Part shown: piece after piece, positions 1-11,500 of the stretch
Numbering within the stretch: position 1 is the first letter of the stretch
How the letters are laid out: the number at the start of each line of letters is the position of its first letter
Origin: Pomacea canaliculata
Taxonomy: Eukaryota > Mollusca > Gastropoda > Architaenioglossa > Ampullariidae
Direction: 5' to 3'
Length of the DNA stretch: 64,000 nt
Assembly: GCF_003073045.1 (NCBI RefSeq)
Contig: NC_037599.1
Coordinates: 20,216,555-20,280,554 of the forward strand
Made by a program: the position numbers and the translations under genes
The notes under the pieces: generated by a model
Seen by the model: only the letters and a program-made list of their open reading frames with translations
Told to the model about the DNA's origin: nothing
The model's database searches: none

Positions 1-163
1 GCAAGGTTTGCATGCCTTGCAAGCTTTGCACACGGCTCGCGGGAGTAGGGGAGAGGATTTTGAAGCAAGGACGTGGTTCTATGCATGACCTACCTTGCCT
101 GGGCTGTAGCCAATCGCAAGGCTTGAACAGAGCAGACTTCTTTTTTACCTCCAAATTGTGAGA
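1..163 (+). other. 5' flank of the MADF-BESS gene
   Basis: Presumed promoter or 5' untranslated region. It has short repeats of a gcaag/ttgca type at 1-35, but no TATA box or other site I would name. Confidence 0.3.
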
Positions 164-2484
164 ATGGCGGCTTTAGCTAATTGGTCTGTGGAGAGATGCT
201 TGATGTTGATTTCTCTGTGGGAGAAATACCCGTGGATGTATGATCCAGCTCATCCTGATTATCTGGACCGGAATAAGACCAAGAATGCCTTAACAGAAAT
301 TGCTCATGCTCTGGGCGATGATTTAACAGGTAACAATTTTCTTATTTTTTAATTCGATGTGTGTGTGTGTGTGCTGTTAATAGTGATTCTGTGTGATTAA
401 AACAAATTCAAGAAAGTATGCACCGAGATGTGTGCTGCTGATACTATAATGATGGCTGGTATGATGATATGTCATACGAGAAATTCTGAGAACTTTAATT
501 ACCACAAAAATATATATTAAAAATAATCTCTCAATTGTTTCATTGCGAAAAACATTCTACGTAGCATTAAATTAGCAGCTTTCATAATCTTTATGGATAT
601 GTTTTTGTAGCTCTTTTTTATTAAATATGATTTAGGATATTAAAGTCTGCTGTTTTCCTGTTTTTCAGAAAACGATGTGAGGCTGAAAATGCGCTCACTT
701 AGAACGTCTCTTCTGCAACAGATAGTATCATATAATTCCCGATATAAAAGCGGTGCGAACGAAAATGATGTGGCAGAGCCAGCATGGATCTATTGGAAAG
801 AGCTCTGTTTTTTGAGACCTTTTATAAAAACACGAAAAGGTCCAGATAACTTGGTAAGTGCTTTGAGCTAATTGATAATATCTATATGTTAAAACTTGTA
901 ACAGCCTTTGTGTGATGGTTTTCATTTGTTTTCAGACTATTTTTGTCAAAGCTGCAATATTTCAGCACTATTTATTTAGTTTTCACATTGTTTTATATGA
1001 TTTTCTAAAAACATGAAGGTATCAGTACAGCTTTTTAAGTGCTTTTAGATATCTAATTATCAATATCCTTTGTATGTAATGGGATGATTCTTTGTTGACA
1101 GATGCTTTTATCATGCTGTAGTATCTTATTAGTTAAATATATTTTTATTTAAATACTAAAAATTCACACTCACATAACCTGATAGTGACCAAATACAATG
1201 CGGTCTTGCCATGGCACAGTGCCCTCCTTGTTCACATAATTTTTCACCTCCTCACACATGTCTGGCATTATTTAAAGACCTGTTGACTAGAGTATGGCTA
1301 AGGTATAGTAACTGATGTGCATTCTGGCGCCAGTCTCCTTCAGTTATGTGTCTCGGTTTCTTCCCTGTCAGTGAAACAGGGTGGCATAAACACTGGGTTC
1401 ACTTCAGATCACAAAAAGTTGTGGAGTGCTTTACATGCAAGAGTGTTGTGGCTTGTTCTGGGCTATGGACTTTAAACTTGCAGCCAAAATGCTAAACACA
1501 TTCTCTACAATTCTACAAATTCTTGATAATAATCACCCATTCTTTGTCATCTCCTCAGCATCATGCAGATTTTGGATGACCCTTTTGAATGGGACTGGTT
1601 TAAGCAGATATCATTTTAGGGGTAAGGCATCATTCTCTACAATAAAGTATAGGGTAGACATTATATGGCCTGGCAGAGGAACCAGCGCTGGAATATTAAG
1701 TGTAGTATTAAGAGTACTGTCTCTGAGAACACATGACCTGTCCTACCTTTTGCTCCAACATCAAAATACAAAAATCTGTATTTTGCATCCACGTGCCAGA
1801 AGAATTATATTATCACATTTTAAGTAATTAAAATGTGTTGACCCTCCAAGAGACTAAATGGGTACATGCTTGCCCTCCATGGCTGCAATACAGTTTGGCA
1901 GATTCCACTGCTGTGCAGATTCTTGTGAAATTTTTTATCATTCTGCCTCAGTTCTTGGAACCTGCAACAACAAAACATCCAATTTTAGCATTCATATATA
2001 TATAACACAATCAAACAGCAGATTTGCATTACTAAGTATATACAAGATTTATTAAAACTTATTTCAAGAGTATTTTATATAATTGTAGAGTTTGACATCA
2101 ACAACCACCTCGCAGTCTCCAGAAGAGGAGAAAGGAGATTTGAAGGCTCTCCTCACTTCTATTGGTGCCATCACAGAAGAAACAGCTGAAGCAGTTGCTG
2201 CCTCACCCAGAGTTTACCAAGAAACACCATCACCAAAGGCACCAGACCTTGCAAAAAAGAAGAGGTCAGACACCCCCAGTCCAGCTCAACAGGCTGTGGA
2301 GATTCTAAAAGATATGCAAACGGCAAGTGAGGAGCGAAGAAAGAAAGCAACTTATAATGAGCTGTTTTTTCAAATGGTAGCTCGGGCAATGGAAGACTTT
2401 CCTAAAGACATTCAGCATCAATTACAATTTGATATATTTAAAATGATACATGAGACAAGAGTAAAGTTGTTGAATACAAAGTGA
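164..2484 (+). CDS. MADF-BESS domain DNA-binding protein, 3 exons
   Basis: Exons 164-329, 669-853 and 2089-2484 join in frame at GT/AG borders to give 248 residues. Residues about 8-100 form a MADF (Myb/SANT-like) domain: WSVERCLMLISLWEKYPWMY, a conserved NALTEIA helix, then KMRSLR and a YWKELCFL helix. Residues 118-200 are a low-complexity acidic and Ser/Pro linker with a basic KKKR patch. The C-terminus (about 205-245) reads like a BESS motif, the usual protein-interaction partner of MADF. Proteins of this family bind DNA in the nucleus and regulate transcription; the target is unknown. I chose the ATG at 164 because it is the first methionine before the domain. A GTG in the same frame lies just upstream. 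AATAAA at 2493-2498 follows the stop very closely. Intron 2 (854-2088) has no recognisable content. Family assignment is secure; the exact paralogue is not. Confidence 0.82.
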
Positions 2485-3807
2485 TTAGGAAAAATAAACC
2501 ACAAGTGTCCCACATTAGCCATCATTTATTGTTCTGCAACATGTCACTGTATGAGTCATTTTTATCTTTATTTACTAATTACTTGGAATGAATAGAATAA
2601 TACTGGTTGATAGCCTAATATCTCTGGTGTGTGAAAGAGACACACAAACACTTTACACACATTTTGAGACTGAAAAGATTACAATTTATCATAGCAATCA
2701 TTTTTCCCCTTATAATGGAAGTCATTTGTTGAATGTTCTCATGCATTCCCATATTTCCTATATTTTAACAACAGTGTACCTTCAAATAAGCCATTCTTTG
2801 AATCCTGTACAATGCATCACTATGTTTGGGGGTACTGTTAGGGCCTGTCACCAATACAGTGAGGGTTGGCTGTCCTGTGTTCAGCTCTCGTCTCGGCTAC
2901 GCTGTTCTTTTTCTGTATGTGGCATTTGTTTACATAGCTGGCTGCCTTGCCGTGATATTGCCTAAGTCGCTGGCTCGACGTGAACCACCAGTCTTCCAAC
3001 ACATAAAATGCTGCCTATGGACCACCCACTGACCATAAATAATTACGCACAAGAAACAAAGACCTGCGATGTACCTCGAAAGTTTATAACATTGTATAAT
3101 TTGAGATGATCCCAATTTTGGGGGATGGGGGAGATATACAAACAGAGAGGGAGGGAACGAAAGATGCCTTGGGGGCGAGTAAAGAAGTCGAACCTGACTT
3201 GTCAAGTTCTTGAAACGACATCAAGACTACTGGTGATTCAATATTTCGCTACAACCGTCAACGCATGAATTATTAAGAAGCTTGACTCAAATGAATCAAC
3301 AGCCAAAAGAAACATCGTCGCAGCTGGCAGTGCTAACGACAGATATTAGTCAACAGACGTGTAGAAAACAAGCTTGTGATCAAGGAGAAGCTTGGATGGC
3401 ATATGTGTGACATCTGTAAGGTCATACTCGCTGTATGAAAGTCCCTCAAGACCCATACTGATATCATGTAGGCCCTTTAGGGTATGCGTCTCCTCACACA
3501 GACCTCATGTTTTTCGCAACTTTCAGTTAAGTATTTATTACAGACAAACGACAGTAGTACACATGACCTGCAATTGATATGCGAGGTTATCTTATCAAAG
3601 AGTATTTCGGCTCATGGGGTCATGAGTGAAGTTTCGGGAGATAATCTTCCAGCTTTATATAAACAAAACTCTCCCCTTCTCTCTCCTGCCCGCGCTGTAT
3701 CAAGGGGATCGCGTATTGGGGTTACGTAGTACACTTTGTCCAGACTGATACAAACATATGGCTACTTGTCGAGTGAACCTCGTGTCTCTGCCACACGACT
3801 TTGGAGG

Positions 3808-3815
3808 TCATTATC
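3808..3815. repeat. Left 8-bp target-site duplication
   Basis: tcattatc, identical to 4193-4200 on the other side of the hAT-like element. Confidence 0.7.
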
Positions 3816-4192
3816 CAGGGTTGTCCATGGGACATATTTTTCTATCCCGTCCCATCCCGTCCCATGGCAATTTATGCCTGTCCCATCCCGTCCCATCCCA
3901 CGGGATGTTTCCCATGGGATTCCCATGGTATTAACAATCCTATGGACAACACTGAAAACCACTTTTCGGCTTTTGTTCTATAATTCCTGCTACTTCACAT
4001 ACAATAGATGATTCAGAGGAAAGATTTAAATCCTTGATGAATGAAATAACAGTAAATTTATTTTGCAATATCAAGTATCGACTACCATGGGAAATACAAA
4101 TGTGTGCTGTCCCATCCCATCCCGTCCCATGGGACGTTTCCCATGGTTCCCATGGGATTCCCATGGGATTCCCATTCCTATGGACAACACTG
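3816..4192. mobile_element. Non-autonomous hAT-like element with internally duplicated end
   Basis: The left end cagggttgtccatggg and the inverse of the right end (cagtgttgtccatagg) are imperfect terminal inverted repeats of the hAT type (CAG-TGTTG). The same 8 bases, tcattatc, flank both sides (3808-3815 and 4193-4200), as expected of a hAT target duplication. The match runs to 9 bases if the preceding g is counted. Inside, a second right terminus ends at 3954, so the right-end module (cccatcccgtcccatgg stretches, then cctatggacaacactg) occurs twice, separated by about 130 AT-rich bases. No transposase is encoded. The assignment to hAT rests on ends and target-site length only. Confidence 0.7.
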
Positions 4193-4200
4193 TCATTATC
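4193..4200. repeat. Right 8-bp target-site duplication
   Basis: tcattatc, identical to 3808-3815. Confidence 0.7.
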
Positions 4201-5293
4201 TGTTCAAGATGACATCACGCCTTCACCAAAGGACGCACAGATCTGTTTCTGGAAGGCAAGGTGCAAAATGTGAAACTTTTGTGTGTCTGTAGAACTGCAA
4301 AATCCGATGCAAGCTACAAATTTCGACATTAATAAAAAAAAAGCAAACAAATAATAATAGTAAACTCTATTAAATTATGAGTTAATAAAAACCGGAGGTA
4401 TTGTGTCGGTAGACATCGAAGCATTAGACTGAAGCAGACGATTCCTGTTTCGTAGGTTTTAATTACGTGTTTATGTAACATTTACTGTAATTTCAACTAT
4501 AAAACAAAAAAGTCGATGATTTACTGATTGATATACATCGATAGTATCTTATCGTTAGTCAGCAGTGGTACGCTGGAAGTTGAATTGTTAAAATAAATCC
4601 ATAAGCAGTTGTTAATATTATAGAGAACACAATTTGTAGAACTATTACATCGTGTTGATAGTTAAAAAATATTGTAATCTCCTCAAAACTCAGACTCAGA
4701 CAATAATCAAGTAAATTAACGAGGGGAGGTTAAATCTGCAGTGAGGCTCAAGAAAATGATAACCAAATCCGACTACTAGTTGCTAACGTATTAAGCTGCT
4801 CTTATTATTATTTATAACAATTGCTTAATTGATCAAAAGGAGGCAGGGGGTGTCTGTGTTATCCCAAAGTTTTTGGGTATTCCCTTATTATTTACTTGGA
4901 ATTGCGCTTGTGTATTTCTCTCATTGCCAACTGTCACAGGCATGAGGCTAACAGTCAGCACGGCGATGGTGGCTGAGCCCACCTGTTAAATGACTATCGG
5001 AGTTCTTTTTTTTTTTTTAGATGGTGGAATAAGAAAAGATTGAAGTGAACTGTTGCCGGCCAGCACTTCAGCTCCCTGATGGACACTGCGTGCGGGGGAG
5101 TGAATGCTGCGTCTTCCTATCAAGGTGTGGTATTTGTATTTTTGCACATCTCGGGTTTTTTGTTTGTTTTTTTTTTTTTTTTGTTTGTTTGTTTGTTTGG
5201 TATGTTGACTTTTTATGTAATTTTTTAAAATAGATATGTACCAACCGAAGTATGGCAAACTTTCTCCCGCCGATTCTCCGAAGTCACGATATG

Positions 5294-5350
5294 ATTGGTT
5301 ATGACATCACTGCAAGGGGCGGGGCATGTGTCAGACAGCCAATATAAACG
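5294..5350 (+). promoter_or_regulatory. Candidate core promoter of the nrf-6-like gene
   Basis: Within 60 bases there is an inverted CCAAT box (attgg, 5294-5298), a CRE-like tgacatca (5302-5309), a GC box (ggggcggggc, 5316-5325), a forward CCAAT (5339-5343) and a TATA-like aatataaacg (5341-5350). This lies about 210 bases before the start codon, so transcription would begin near 5370-5380 with a 5' leader of about 180 bases. Motif-based inference only. Confidence 0.5.
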
Positions 5351-5557
5351 CTCGGCTTTCGCTGCGCAAGTGTAGTCGCCGAAGTGGCGTTGACCTAGTT
5401 AGAAGCACGCGACTAGTCACACATCTAGGACTGTTTATGAATCCGTCGGCCTGCAGGGTGCGACCATGTGTTTTTGAGCTGCTTCAATAACGCGACTCCT
5501 TCTAAAGAGCGGAACCGTATGTATGTGCTTGCCAAAAATTAATTTCCTCTCACAACC

Positions 5558-8500
5558 ATGCATGTACGCACGTTCTTTGGTTTACTCTCCGTCTCGTGGA
5601 CCATGCTACGGGCCGAAGCAGACGACAGTTCGCAGATCGCTTTGAGATTTTCTCCCATTGAAGCAGTTCGCGCCACTGGAGCGTACCTGGCGCTGGGAGA
5701 TGAACAAAAGTTGACAGTGCATCGAAGACTGGCAGAAATGGCCAGGGAGTGGTCAAGCTTAGCAGAACCCAGAAACTTTGAGCTTCTGAAGCAGATGACT
5801 TCGCCGCGGTATGCCGTAATGGCAGCAGACGACAGTCTAGAGGCCGACAACGTCACAACCACCCCAGCAACTTCGCCCGTCACCATGACAACCAGGGTTC
5901 CTCCATCAAAGTGTGAAGAAGACGTGGGACTTGTAATCGAGGGATTGATAGAGGAACAGTCCTGGGCAGTCGACAGTAAGTGTGTTTAATTACTTCTAAT
6001 GCTACGGCTAACACATCATCGTCGCCATCGACATCGTGGTCATCTTAATGATGGAATTATTGTGTGTGTACGAGAGAGAGATATTCGAATTTTGAACGAA
6101 TTTTTAAGATGTATCTGATGCCTGCAGTACGTGTTTGTGCGACTTGTGTGTATGTATGCAAATTAAACGTTTTAAACAAGTATACAATAAGGTTCTGTAT
6201 GAAGAAGCATTATTATTACAATAACTCGCTGTTGTGTGGTTGGTAAAGTAAATAATTGTGCAGGGACGGAACTTTGTCTACCGTTTAACTGGTTTCAAAG
6301 AAAACAATCAAGTTAACGGAGACATTTACGAGGATAATATAAATTGTCAGGACACCGGAGAAAGTATCAGGATAATCTTATTTCAACACCTGCTCCTTCT
6401 CAAGTTTTTTTTTTTTTGCTTTCCTGTAAGCACTGGCTTTCAGAAGAAAAAAAGCGGTCACTACGAATTAATCCGCGTCGCAGAGTGTGCGCGTGTTGTT
6501 GCAGGCGTAAACAACTGGAATCCAGACCACAGTCAGCTCCTGGGATCGCTGGATTCGGAAAAGTCTGCTGGTTGGGTTGGCGATCGAGGGGGTAGAAGCC
6601 TCGAATCTACGTATAGCAGGAGTAAACTGAAGTTCCCAAACCTCCAACCAATAATTTCTCACACCCTTCCGCCACCCCCGTCGCTGCAACTGCGTCAAAA
6701 CATGTTTCATTGGCCTACTGCCATCGTATCACTCGATTTATGGCAGTCATTGCTAACGCTCAGTACAGGGACTGCAGGTTATTTTTCTCTTGTCCCTGGT
6801 CTACACAAATCACGTTATCTACTCCTGTTTTTTTTACTCGAGAAGGGTGAAGGGAAATGGAAACAGTGCTTCACGCACTTCATTGACCTACCTTAAACAT
6901 ATGTCTTATGGCTATTACTACTGGACAAGACAGTCTTCGTATAGCAGTTTCTTCGAGACATATGGCACGTTTGTTGGGTGCAACTGCATGAACCCATGCA
7001 GTCCTTCCGAACGCGTCTAAAGTGCTGTGAACTGTACAAGTTCAGGTGAACTTGAGGCCACTGAACTATGCCTGTATAAATAAGGGGTTATCTGCCACAC
7101 ACGGGCGTCCTAGGGGAAGACATCAGAATAGCCCCCCGATCATACTGAGGGTTTAGAGTGTTGTAGACGACTTGTAATGAAGTGGTCTGACCTTGAACGC
7201 CCGCTGAACTTGAAATTATCAGCCTTCTCACTTTACCACACATGTCGAACACGTGATCATGTTACATTCATGACAAACATGCACACGGGGCCTGCTGGGA
7301 TTCCACGTTCTTTAGCACGGGTGGGAAAAGTACGGCCGTATGCGGGCGTATTTGGACCGGTCCGTCTGCTAAAATGTGCACTTGTTTTCTTTCTTTTGTT
7401 ATTTTTTATTTAGCCTAGCTAGTTAGTTTCATTGAAATTTAATTTATCAAGTACAAGAGCGTTAGAAATCAGCAGTTCGTAACATTCTAACACAAAATAA
7501 CATGATAACAAATAACAAGGCTGACATGTCTGATGTAGCCGTTAAGGAGCATCGGAGGAGGTTGCCTTCAAAGGAAATCCTGCCTTTTAAGTTTTATTAA
7601 AAGTGTATTCAAACAGCGATCACTTCACACAATAAATTCGGTACATGTACGCCATTATGAATTCATTTGTCGTTCATTCCATTATCACTAGATTGAGTTT
7701 TGGGGTATTTTATCGGCCTGCCGTATAGCTACTTTGAATTTTGAGACCGGCCCGCAAAAAGAAAACTTTGCCCACCCCTGCTCTATAGGCATCCCGACTG
7801 TGCCTGTTGAAAGGTTTTAACGGCCCGTGCATTCACCTTTTATAGTACCTGTCGAGTGATAGAACGGTGGAACAAGAGGGGGCGATCTAGGAAGGAGGTT
7901 GAAGATGGGAAGAAGAGCTGTTTTGTTCAATGACCTACAACTACTTATTCAATGTAAATGTTTTTTTGGGTTTTTTTTTTTTTGGTGAACAATGTTCACG
8001 TGTAAAATTCTCGCAGGCGCTGTGTAGTTGGTGAGGTGAATTTGAGTCACGAGTGGGTGGCTTTGAAAACCATATCTTCAATACTTAGTTTTAATTGATA
8101 TCTAGCTGCATACGTGTCTTAGCATATTTGCATAGGGAATATAGCTGAAAGTAGAAAATATGGGTACACGCAGTATCAATTCGGTGGGGTAGGGGTTATT
8201 GTACCTGTGATAGGAGCCACGATGCCGTCAGTACTCGTACACTAGACCGACCTTCACCCTGGTCAAGGGCTTCGAGACATTCATTTCTTGTGTGACAATA
8301 TCCGTCACAGTTGATCGCCTAAAATCGTTTGTCAGTTGTAACCGGTTTACACAACGTACATGGCATGAAGAAAGAAATCTGTAAAGTGTAGTCATAAAGA
8401 ACCTTTACATGTTTGAGGGGATAACTTCTCATCTCTGAGTAAAACTATAATTATAGATAGTTTATTCTGGTATTTAAGGAAAAGAATTATTAATATCTTC

Positions 8501-11500
8501 ACAAACAAAGCACCTTTCGCAACAATAAAGACAGGCATTTTGCGTATATTCAAAAGCACATGTAATTTTCGCGAGGGATTTTCTTGAACGTTTTTGTTTC
8601 TTTTCAACTTATGTTTTATAACTCCCCCGCAATGATTTCCCACCCTCTATAGATGCATCGTCGGTACAGGTCTGTTAATGGAGCTATGTCGTTAGTCTGT
8701 ACTTTGACTTTTACTACACGCCCCAGCAGGTCTAACAGGCCACAGATTCCGACCTTGGGGTCGTTGTCACACTGGTCTCGACAAGAAGACATTTGTACGC
8801 TGTCCTCATAGTCTGATAATAAAGCATTTCATATCATTGCTCTCGGGCAAAAACATTCGGCTTATCAATATCTGACACACACAAAACTGTTTTGCACGTA
8901 AATTTAAAAAAGTAAATGGGGAATAAAGTTTGAACTGGCAACAACAAACAGCGGCAAGACATGTTATTGTGGTAAGCCTAAAAAGCAAACAGACGGGAAA
9001 AACCCAGGGTATAAAGTCTCACGTGTTTACCAGTCACCGAGTCACGAGAAAGCAAACATGGAAATCCAGTAAACCTTGGATGATTTCCCGTTTTCAGACA
9101 TCAAAATAACAATTACACAAACACAAAACCTCTGGTTCCCAGTCAGAAGCGGCGTTAGGACCACGCGGGGCCTGGGGCCGACCATCCGCGCGGGGCCGGG
9201 TATCAATATCCCTACTGATGTGATGCCGGAAGCACTGATTTATATAGTTAGATGGGCTGGATCAATTTCACGAATTTAGTGTTTTAATTGTTCGTAACCT
9301 TTCCCACCGTTTGTGACAGTAGCGGTTTTTTTCTTAAAGCGCAATAATATGGTGACGAGAACTTAAAGTGCAGAGGGCTGCTGTGTTCAGGTACCTTGGT
9401 ACAGTGATCGACGGGAGGCTCTCATTTAGTGATCACGTGAACCAAGTGTACAGACAGGCCCAGCAACGGCTGTACCTTCTGAGGAGACTCCGCAGCTTCA
9501 ATGTCAGCTCTGGGGTGCTGGAGACTGTGTACAGGTCTCTTGTGGAGAGCATCCTCTCATTTAACATCGCTGCCTGGTACGGTCACCTCCTCGTCAAAGA
9601 CAAGGCAAGGCTGGCCAGAGTCATCCACCAGGCAAATAAAATTATTGGTCGAGCACAGCTGCCACTTTCTGACTTGTACCTTCATGCAGTCAGAAGGATG
9701 GCACATAACAACATTTCGGACCTAACGCACTCTCCATCCCAACTTCCAGCTGTTGCCCTCAGGCAGGCGCTATAAAGTGCCACGTGTACGGAAAGCTGCC
9801 TACCAGAGGTCCTTCGTGCCAGCAGCCATCACCATCCTAAATAAAGACACAAGGATTTAGGAGGAATCAAACACAGTCTGAAGAGAAGAGGGTGCTGACA
9901 TCCATTATCAGCCATCACCTTGTTGAATGTGCGCTCTCTTTCGCACAAACAAGACGAGCTCTCAATCTAAATAATTAATGAAATGCAGGGATTTCTGTCA
10001 CAGGCCAATAGATGACATAGATGACAATTTGTAATGTTGTTTACCTGCAGGTGATAAAAAGATAGTAGTGATTATGTGTGCATTAAATGTCTGTATGAGT
10101 ATGTATGCCTGCCCGTGTGAGCAAAAGAAAAATTTCTGTCTTGGGGTCTCCTCGACAGACAATTAAGTCTGATTTGATTTGATTTGATTTAATAAACTGC
10201 TTGTTATTATTGCCGGGTTTAAAGTTAAGACATGGGTTCAATAATTTGCTTAATTAGAACTTAAAAGTGTTTACTGAACGTCAATTGTTTGGTCACAACT
10301 TGTTTAATACAGCCAGCAATAAGTCATAAAGATGACCTCGGGGCTGAAGCGCGGGGCCCCTTCGAGAGCGGGGCCTGGGGCGGCCGCCCCACTTGCCACC
10401 CCCTAACGCCGCCGCTGTTTCCAGTAGATACCACATCATTTCACCATTTCAAAACAACGGCGCCCAGAGGTCAAGCAACATTTGCGGAGTCTAGACGCGG
10501 CTTTTTTTTTTATTTATTTTTTTTAAACTATGTACTGTACTTCTGACAAAAGACGCTTGTCCTTGGTTTCTCCCATATTGTCCCGGGGCCACGAATTACC
10601 CTTACTGCTCAGCCCTTAGCCATAATTATTAGCAACTTACCCGTAGCAATTGCCCTAACTTGAAGAGGAAACTGGTTGGTTATGTTAATTCATGAGCCAG
10701 CGAGTAGAAGAAAGAGATTTCTGAAAAGGATTCTCATTGTGCATATGTTCGACTCGGTGGGTGAAGCGAAAAAAGACAAAACAAGAAACTTTCTTTTTTT
10801 CAATGCAAATACACAAACTTATTACCTTTTCACCTCTAACATAATTGACACTGACTTTTGTTTCCTTCTGTGTTTGTCTAACGGGGCGGCTGCACCCCTG
10901 GTCCTACCCCACTGGATGTGACACTTATCTTTAACTCGCTTTAAATTAATTTACTGGCTTTTTGTTTCTCAAAGTGATCGACGCTATGGCGAAGCCACCT
11001 CCAGATATAAAGGGAGGAAGAACGTTTTGGCTTGGCGACTACGATGAATGTATCGCCATTACAGGCTATAACGCTACAGCAAACTCCTCAAGTGGAGAGT
11101 CTTCGTTTAAGGGACGCTACTGCACTGCCATCATGCCGTTGCAGATTACGGATTTGCACGTGAGTTGTCAAAAAAAAAAAAAAAAAAACCACCACTAAAA
11201 CTTTTAACTAACATCGTTAACAATACTTTTGAACGAATTTTTACTTTGGCTTCGTTCTAGAAAATTCGTCTGCAAGCAATCTAGCAAAGATATACATCCG
11301 TAGTGAAAGTCTTCCACTCACATGTAATGTGTTATTCCTTCGCGTTCCTTCTTGTGATCACAGCCTCCAATCCCTGGTGCCCCGTCGACAGGCATCCGGG
11401 TGGGACTCTGTGTCCCCGACAGCTGCAACGCAGTGGTAGTTACAGGCCTACTGAACGCTGGTAAGACGAACATTTATATATAGGCACACATTATATATAA

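Larger units (their letters stand above)
2485..5290. other. Intergenic region
   Basis: No gene recognised. It contains the hAT-like element at 3816-4192 and poly-T/(TTTG)n tracts near 5005-5018 and 5160-5200. The stretch 2830-3735 is richer in GC and looks like an older dispersed repeat, with a TATA-like tttatataaac at 3654-3664, but I cannot place its ends or family. The rest (4200-4980) is AT-rich and featureless. Confidence 0.5.

Noticed and set aside
2830-3735. Possible solo LTR (TG start, TATA-like site, C/T-rich downstream stretch)
   Set aside because: I could not define both ends or a target duplication, and there is no internal coding region.
3736-4292. Several overlapping open frames on both strands
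   Set aside because: They arise from the GGGA/TCCC palindromic runs of the hAT-like element and do not resemble proteins.
6258-6896. 212-codon + strand open frame in nrf-6-like intron 1
   Set aside because: The sequence has no domain. The exon on each side joins perfectly across this intron, so it is not an extra exon.
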